Positions 14,005 to 17,394 of a stretch of 17,394 nucleotides of DNA are shown here, piece by piece. This stretch comes from an uncultured Helcococcus sp. Its GTDB lineage: Bacteria; Bacillota; Clostridia; Tissierellales; Peptoniphilaceae. The position numbers were made by a program, and so were the translations under genes. Within the stretch, counting starts at the first letter, position 1; every line of letters begins with the position of its first letter. The notes below the pieces were generated by a model. It was not told where the DNA came from. It saw only the letters and a program-made list of their open reading frames with translations, and ran no database searches. The stretch is taken from positions 1 through 17,394 of the forward strand of contig CAMXYZ010000013.1 of NCBI GenBank assembly GCA_947253305.1, read 5' to 3'.

Positions 14005-14029
14005 AATAATACAATATTTTTGATATAAT
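14001..14029 (+). promoter_or_regulatory. Strong sigma-A promoter of secG
   Basis: TTGAAA (14001-14006) and a perfect TATAAT (14024-14029) are separated by 17 bp, with TGA at 14021-14023 forming an extended -10. The -35 box contains the comEA stop codon. The predicted transcription start near 14036 fits the secG ATG at 14058 and rules out longer upstream starts. Confidence 0.88.
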
Positions 14030-14043
14030 TCTATTATTGCGAA

Positions 14044-14052
14044 AAGGAAGGA
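14044..14052 (+). promoter_or_regulatory. Ribosome binding site fixing the secG start
   Basis: AAGGAAGGA lies 5 nt before the ATG at 14058. A reading from the TTG at 14037 would start at the predicted transcription start and pass through this site, so 14058 is the real start. Confidence 0.8.
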
Positions 14053-14057
14053 TTAAT

Positions 14058-14285
14058 ATGAAAACATTTTTTATAGCATTATTATTATTATCTAGTGTTG
14101 GAGTTATAGTATCTACACTATTGATGGATCCAAAAGCAGAAGGTATGGGTTCAATCACTGGAGGCGGAGCACATTTATTTAATCACGCTTCTAGAGGTAA
14201 GGAAAAATTATTACATTATATAACAGTTGCATCAGGAATAATATTTGCTGTTTCAACTATTGTTGTAACAATTTTATCAAGATAA
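14058..14285 (+). CDS. secG: Preprotein translocase subunit SecG
   Basis: SecG is the small accessory subunit of the SecYEG protein-export channel. The 75-residue protein has two transmembrane helices (about 3-22 and 54-73). Between them is a Gly-rich loop with MGSITGGGAHLF, matching the family's GGGAxxLFG segment. Its size and hairpin topology are typical. Its own promoter (14001-14029) and terminator (14295-14334) make it a likely monocistronic unit. It lies upstream of rnr and smpB, the common secG-rnr-smpB order. Confidence 0.96.
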   Translation: MKTFFIALLLLSSVGVIVSTLLMDPKAEGMGSITGGGAHLFNHASRGKEKLLHYITVASGIIFAVSTIVVTILSR

Positions 14286-14294
14286 AAATATAGT

Positions 14295-14334
14295 AGGCTG
14301 CTTCAAGTTCCATAATTTGAAACAGCCTTTTTTT
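14295..14334 (+). terminator. Intrinsic terminator after secG
   Basis: AGGCTG (14295-14300) pairs with CAGCCT (14323-14328). After a C/A mismatch, TTCAA (14302-14306) pairs with TTGAA (14317-14321). A run of seven T residues follows (14328-14334). It is a strong GC-containing hairpin 9 nt after the secG stop. Confidence 0.93.
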
Positions 14335-14368
14335 ATCAAGTTAAATTATTAAAAAGGTTAGGATATAG

Positions 14369-16279
14369 ATGAATACTTTAGAAGGTAAAATAGAAATAAA
14401 TAAAAAAGGATTTGGTTTTTTCATTCCAGATGATGAATCTATAGATGATATATTCATATCTAAATCAGATTTAAATAAAGCCTTACATCACGATAGAGTT
14501 AGAATTGTGATTATTAAAGATAAGACTGATAATGAAAAAGCTGAAGGAAAAGTTATTGAGATACTCGAAAGAAATCAAGAAACTTTGGTAGGGAAATTTC
14601 AAAAAGTAAAAAAATATGGATTTGTTCTTTTAGATGGAGATAAATTAGGTTATGACATATTCATTCCGCAAGAAAATATAAATGGTGCTAAGCATAATGA
14701 TAAAGTTGTAGTAGAAATATTACATTTTGATAAAAAAGATAAAAATCCAACAGGTAAAATAATTGAAGTGCTTGGTAGTATCGATGATATAGGAATTGAG
14801 GTACTAGCTATTGCTAAGAAATTTGATTTGCCAGATGAGTTCTCCTACGAAACAATTGAATATGCAAAATCTTTACCTAATGATATTGATAAAAAAGATT
14901 TAGAAAATAGAAAAGATTTTAGAGATCTATTCACAGTAACTATTGATGGTAAGAATGCAAAGGATTTTGATGATGCTATTTCTATAAATAAAATTGATAA
15001 TAATTATGAACTATATGTTCATATAGCTGATGTGGCGAATTATGTAAAAGAGAATAGTGCAATTAATGAAGATGCATATGAAAGAGGTAATTCAGTATAT
15101 CTATTGGATAGGGTAATACCAATGTTGCCTGAAGAATTATCTAATAATTTATGCTCTCTTAATCCAAATCTTGATAGACTTACAATTACTGTAAAAATGG
15201 TAATTGACGAAAAAGGTGATGTTATTGATTATAATTTTTATGAATCAGTAATCAATAGTGATTATAGATTGGTATATGAAGAGGTATCTGATTTATTAGA
15301 AAACAAGAAAAACATTTATGAAGATAAAAATTTAATTGATAAAATATTTTTAATGAATGAATTGCATCAAATACTTAAAAGTAAAAAAGAAAAAGATGGT
15401 GTTATCGATTTTAGTTTTAAAGAGTCTAAAATTGTGCTCGACCAAGAGGGTAAAGTTGTCGATATTAGAGAAGAGGATATAAGAACTGCTAATAGAATAA
15501 TCGAATCATTCATGGTTGTTACAAATGAAATAGTAGGTAATCACTATGCAAATATAGATGTTCCGTTCTTATACAGAGTTCATGAGATGCCTGATAGCGA
15601 AAAAGTTTCTGAGTTCAGAGCGAAATTGTATAAATTTGGACTACAGATTAAGGGGAAAGAACTGTATCCTAAAGATTATCAATTAATATTAAAAGAAGTT
15701 GAGGGAACAAAGATTAGTTTCTTAATCAATAATTTAATTTTAAGAACAATGAGAAAAGCAGAGTATAGAAGAGGGCCAGATATTCATTTTGGATTAGCTA
15801 CAGAAAATTATTCTCATTTTACAGCACCAATTAGAAGATACAGTGATTTGGTTGTTCACAGAATATTAAAGGCGAGTCTTCATAATAATTATAAAAAATC
15901 TAAAAGATCCTATCTAAAGAAATTAGATAAAATTGCAAAGCATGTTTCCGAGACTGAAAGAAAAGCAGAAGATGCAGAAAGAGATGTTGAAGCACTTAAG
16001 AAATGTGAATATATGAAAGATAGAATTGGAAATGAATATGACGGTATAGTAAGTTCTATAACAAATTTTGGAATATTCGTAGAACTTGAAAATACTGTTG
16101 AAGGATTAATTCACTTTAGAAGTTTAAATGACGATTATTATGAATTTGACGAAGAAAATTACAGGATAATTGGAGAACATAAGGGTAGAATATTTGAATT
16201 AGGACAAGAATTAAGAGTTTTAGTAGAAAATGTTGATATTAATTTAAGAGAAATTGATTTTAAAATAGTGGAAGATTAG
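14369..16279 (+). CDS. rnr: Ribonuclease R
   Basis: A processive 3'-5' exoribonuclease that degrades structured RNA and acts with tmRNA/SmpB on stalled messages. The 636-residue protein has two cold-shock OB domains (about 4-66 and 72-135, each with a GFGF/YGFV-type RNA-binding strand). The RNB catalytic domain (about 182-510) has Asp193, Asp199, Asp201 and Asp202 in TIDGKNAKDFDDAISI. HFTAPIRRYSDLVVHRIL lies near its end, and a C-terminal S1 domain (about 555-636) follows. It lacks the N-terminal winged-helix region and the Lys-rich C-terminal tail of longer homologues. AGGAT (14360-14364) precedes the ATG. smpB starts 1 nt after its stop, matching the functional link between the two. Confidence 0.97.
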   Translation: MNTLEGKIEINKKGFGFFIPDDESIDDIFISKSDLNKALHHDRVRIVIIKDKTDNEKAEGKVIEILERNQETLVGKFQKVKKYGFVLLDGDKLGYDIFIPQENINGAKHNDKVVVEILHFDKKDKNPTGKIIEVLGSIDDIGIEVLAIAKKFDLPDEFSYETIEYAKSLPNDIDKKDLENRKDFRDLFTVTIDGKNAKDFDDAISINKIDNNYELYVHIADVANYVKENSAINEDAYERGNSVYLLDRVIPMLPEELSNNLCSLNPNLDRLTITVKMVIDEKGDVIDYNFYESVINSDYRLVYEEVSDLLENKKNIYEDKNLIDKIFLMNELHQILKSKKEKDGVIDFSFKESKIVLDQEGKVVDIREEDIRTANRIIESFMVVTNEIVGNHYANIDVPFLYRVHEMPDSEKVSEFRAKLYKFGLQIKGKELYPKDYQLILKEVEGTKISFLINNLILRTMRKAEYRRGPDIHFGLATENYSHFTAPIRRYSDLVVHRILKASLHNNYKKSKRSYLKKLDKIAKHVSETERKAEDAERDVEALKKCEYMKDRIGNEYDGIVSSITNFGIFVELENTVEGLIHFRSLNDDYYEFDEENYRIIGEHKGRIFELGQELRVLVENVDINLREIDFKIVED

Positions 16280-16280
16280 T

Positions 16281-16736
16281 ATGAAAAAAGTATTAGCGAC
16301 AAATAAAAGAGCAAGACATGATTATAGCTTAGAAGATTTTTATGAAGCAGGTATTGTTCTTGAAGGAAATGAAGTTAAAAGTATAAAAAGTGGCAAAGTA
16401 TCAATTAAAGAATCATTTTGCCAAATCAGAAATGGGGAAGTATTCATAAATAATATGCATGTGACTCCATATGAATATGGGAATTCATTTTCTAAACAAG
16501 ACCCTACTAGAATTAGAAAATTACTTTTGAATAAATCAGAGATAAATAAGATAAGTTCAAAGGTCGTTGAAAAAGGATATACCTTAATACCAATAGAAGT
16601 AAAAAATCTAAATGGAAGGATAAAGATAGACATTGCAATTGGTAAAGGAAAGAAAATATATGATAAGCGTGAATCTCTAAAGGAAAGAGATGATAAAAGA
16701 AAAATTGAAAGAGCGATTAGAGATTTTAGTAGGTAA
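16281..16736 (+). CDS. smpB: SsrA-binding protein SmpB
   Basis: SmpB delivers tmRNA to stalled ribosomes for trans-translation. The 151-residue protein starts with LATNKRARHDYSLED and has GIVLEGNEVKSIKSGKVSI. It ends with the conserved tail GKGKKIYDKRESLKERD (about 124-140) and basic residues that enter the mRNA channel. Length is normal. It begins 1 nt after rnr with only a weak GGAAGA site (16270-16275), suggesting coupling. The tmRNA gene ssrA, often next to smpB, is not downstream in this window. Confidence 0.98.
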   Translation: MKKVLATNKRARHDYSLEDFYEAGIVLEGNEVKSIKSGKVSIKESFCQIRNGEVFINNMHVTPYEYGNSFSKQDPTRIRKLLLNKSEINKISSKVVEKGYTLIPIEVKNLNGRIKIDIAIGKGKKIYDKRESLKERDDKRKIERAIRDFSR

Positions 16737-16739
16737 ATT

Positions 16740-17297
16740 ATGGATATAAAAAAATATTTAGAAATATTAATTAAACCGACATCAGAGGCAGGTGGAGGTT
16801 CCGTTGCTGCACTTAATGGTGCACTAGCTTCAGCTTTAATTATGAAAGCTTATAATATGATTGAAAAGAAACAAAAATATTCTTTGAACAAAAAATTCTA
16901 TGAAGAATTAGATGAGTTAAAATCATATTTTAATAGGATGATTAAAGAAGATGGAGAAAGTTTTACGAAAGTTCTTGATGCTTATAAATTACCAAAAACA
17001 AATCAAGAGCAAATAGAACATAGAAATGCTCAAATTCAAGAGGGATATAAAATTGCAGCTAAGTCTCCACTAAATATGATAATTAATTTTGAAAAGCTAT
17101 ATTATCATATTATTGATATAAGAAAATATTCTGATCCAATGATAGATACAGAATTAGATATCGCTACAAATCAAATAATTTCTGGAATTAAATCAGCTGA
17201 AGTTAATTTGAAAATAAATATAAAGTATATTAAGGATGATGAATTTAATTCTAAATTATTAGATGAGCTAAATAGAATAAAAGAGAATATACTATAA
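16740..17297 (+). CDS. fchA: Cyclodeaminase/cyclohydrolase family protein (FchA-like)
   Basis: Members of the FTCD_C family act in folate one-carbon metabolism, as formiminotetrahydrofolate cyclodeaminase or methenyltetrahydrofolate cyclohydrolase. The 185-residue, all-helical protein begins with the family signature EAGGGSVAALNGALASAL (about 16-33). It keeps EHRNAQIQEGYKIAAKSPL (about 98-116) and a later ATNQIISGIKSAEVN helix that matches the folate-binding helix layout. It is slightly shorter than the usual ~205 residues. It starts 3 nt after smpB with a weak AGG site and ends the transcription unit. No other folate gene is present, so which of the two reactions it performs is unclear. Confidence 0.85.
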   Translation: MDIKKYLEILIKPTSEAGGGSVAALNGALASALIMKAYNMIEKKQKYSLNKKFYEELDELKSYFNRMIKEDGESFTKVLDAYKLPKTNQEQIEHRNAQIQEGYKIAAKSPLNMIINFEKLYYHIIDIRKYSDPMIDTELDIATNQIISGIKSAEVNLKINIKYIKDDEFNSKLLDELNRIKENIL

Positions 17298-17306
17298 GAT
17301 ATCAGA

Positions 17307-17338
17307 AAAGGGAATTGTACATTTGTATAATTCCCTTT
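17307..17338. terminator. Hairpin after fchA, probable (possibly two-way) terminator
   Basis: AAAGGGAATT (17307-17316) pairs perfectly with AATTCCCTTT (17329-17338). The stem continues through a G-U pair and TAC/GTA to a 4 nt ATTT loop, giving about 14 pairs. The T tract after it on the + strand is short (TTTAATAATATT); on the - strand TTTTC follows. Position right after fchA supports termination, and the symmetry would suit convergent genes. Confidence 0.65.
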
Positions 17339-17394
17339 AATAATATTCTTAATTATTAACTATATTTTTAGCTTCCCCATTTAGATAAGATATC

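Noticed and set aside
14037..14057. Longer secG start at TTG 14037
   Set aside because: It would lie at the predicted transcription start and include the ribosome binding site within the coding region.
16737..17394. tmRNA (ssrA) expected after smpB
   Set aside because: No tmRNA-like 5' or CCA-ending 3' sequence was found on either strand; fchA and a terminator occupy the space.
1..17394. CRISPR arrays, transposases, insertion sequences, integrase or toxin-antitoxin genes
   Set aside because: No regularly spaced repeats, no transposase or integrase motifs, and no small paired accessory genes were seen; the window is core housekeeping DNA.

Overview
The window is very AT-rich DNA (roughly a quarter to 30% G+C by eye) and nearly fully coding. 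All 22 confident genes lie on the + strand, with short gaps or 1-4 nt overlaps. Several traits indicate a low-GC Gram-positive anaerobe (Bacillota). L27 carries the cleavable MLKLDLQFF-A extension and its protease Prp is encoded beside it. An L21-type leader RNA precedes rplU. NusG domain II and Gx (heptaprenyl diphosphate synthase component I) proteins are present, as are the gene orders obg-yhbY-nadD-yqeK-rsfS and secG-rnr-smpB. The very low GC and compact proteins would fit Tissierellia/Peptoniphilaceae, but that placement is inference.

Region by region: 1-288 is non-coding apart from a possible gene tail at the left edge; it holds a terminator (158-192) and a promoter (222-250). From 289 to 9114 one long collinear run encodes a NusG-II lipid/membrane-anchored protein, a Gx membrane protein, RadC, the cell-shape set MreB-MreC-MreD-PBP2, a MinD-like protein without a P-loop, and a short RNase G. 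A consensus promoter and candidate L21 leader (9116-9206) start the rplU-prp-rpmA operon, closed by a terminator (10173-10204). obgE-yhbY-nadD-yqeK-rsfS-comEA follows (10225-14004). A strong promoter (14001-14029) drives secG, which has its own terminator (14295-14334). rnr-smpB-fchA runs to 17297, followed by a hairpin at 17307-17338.

Functionally the window combines cell-wall elongation and shape (mreBCD, PBP2, MinD-like), ribosome production and quality control (L21, L27 with Prp, Obg, YhbY, RsfS, RNase R, SmpB), RNA decay (RNase G, RNase R), and smaller parts of NAD, folate, secretion and DNA-uptake pathways.

No defence system, mobile element or CRISPR array was seen, and most genes are ordinary housekeeping genes. 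The unusual material is in the shape operon. MreB has Asn (N158) where the family has the phosphate-2 Asp. The gene in the minD position encodes a protein that lost the Walker A region but kept a MinD-like C-terminal amphipathic helix. The following RNase G lacks the Zn-link cysteines and carries a GC-rich terminator-like hairpin inside its first 25 codons. Together these suggest an altered or decaying cytoskeletal module.
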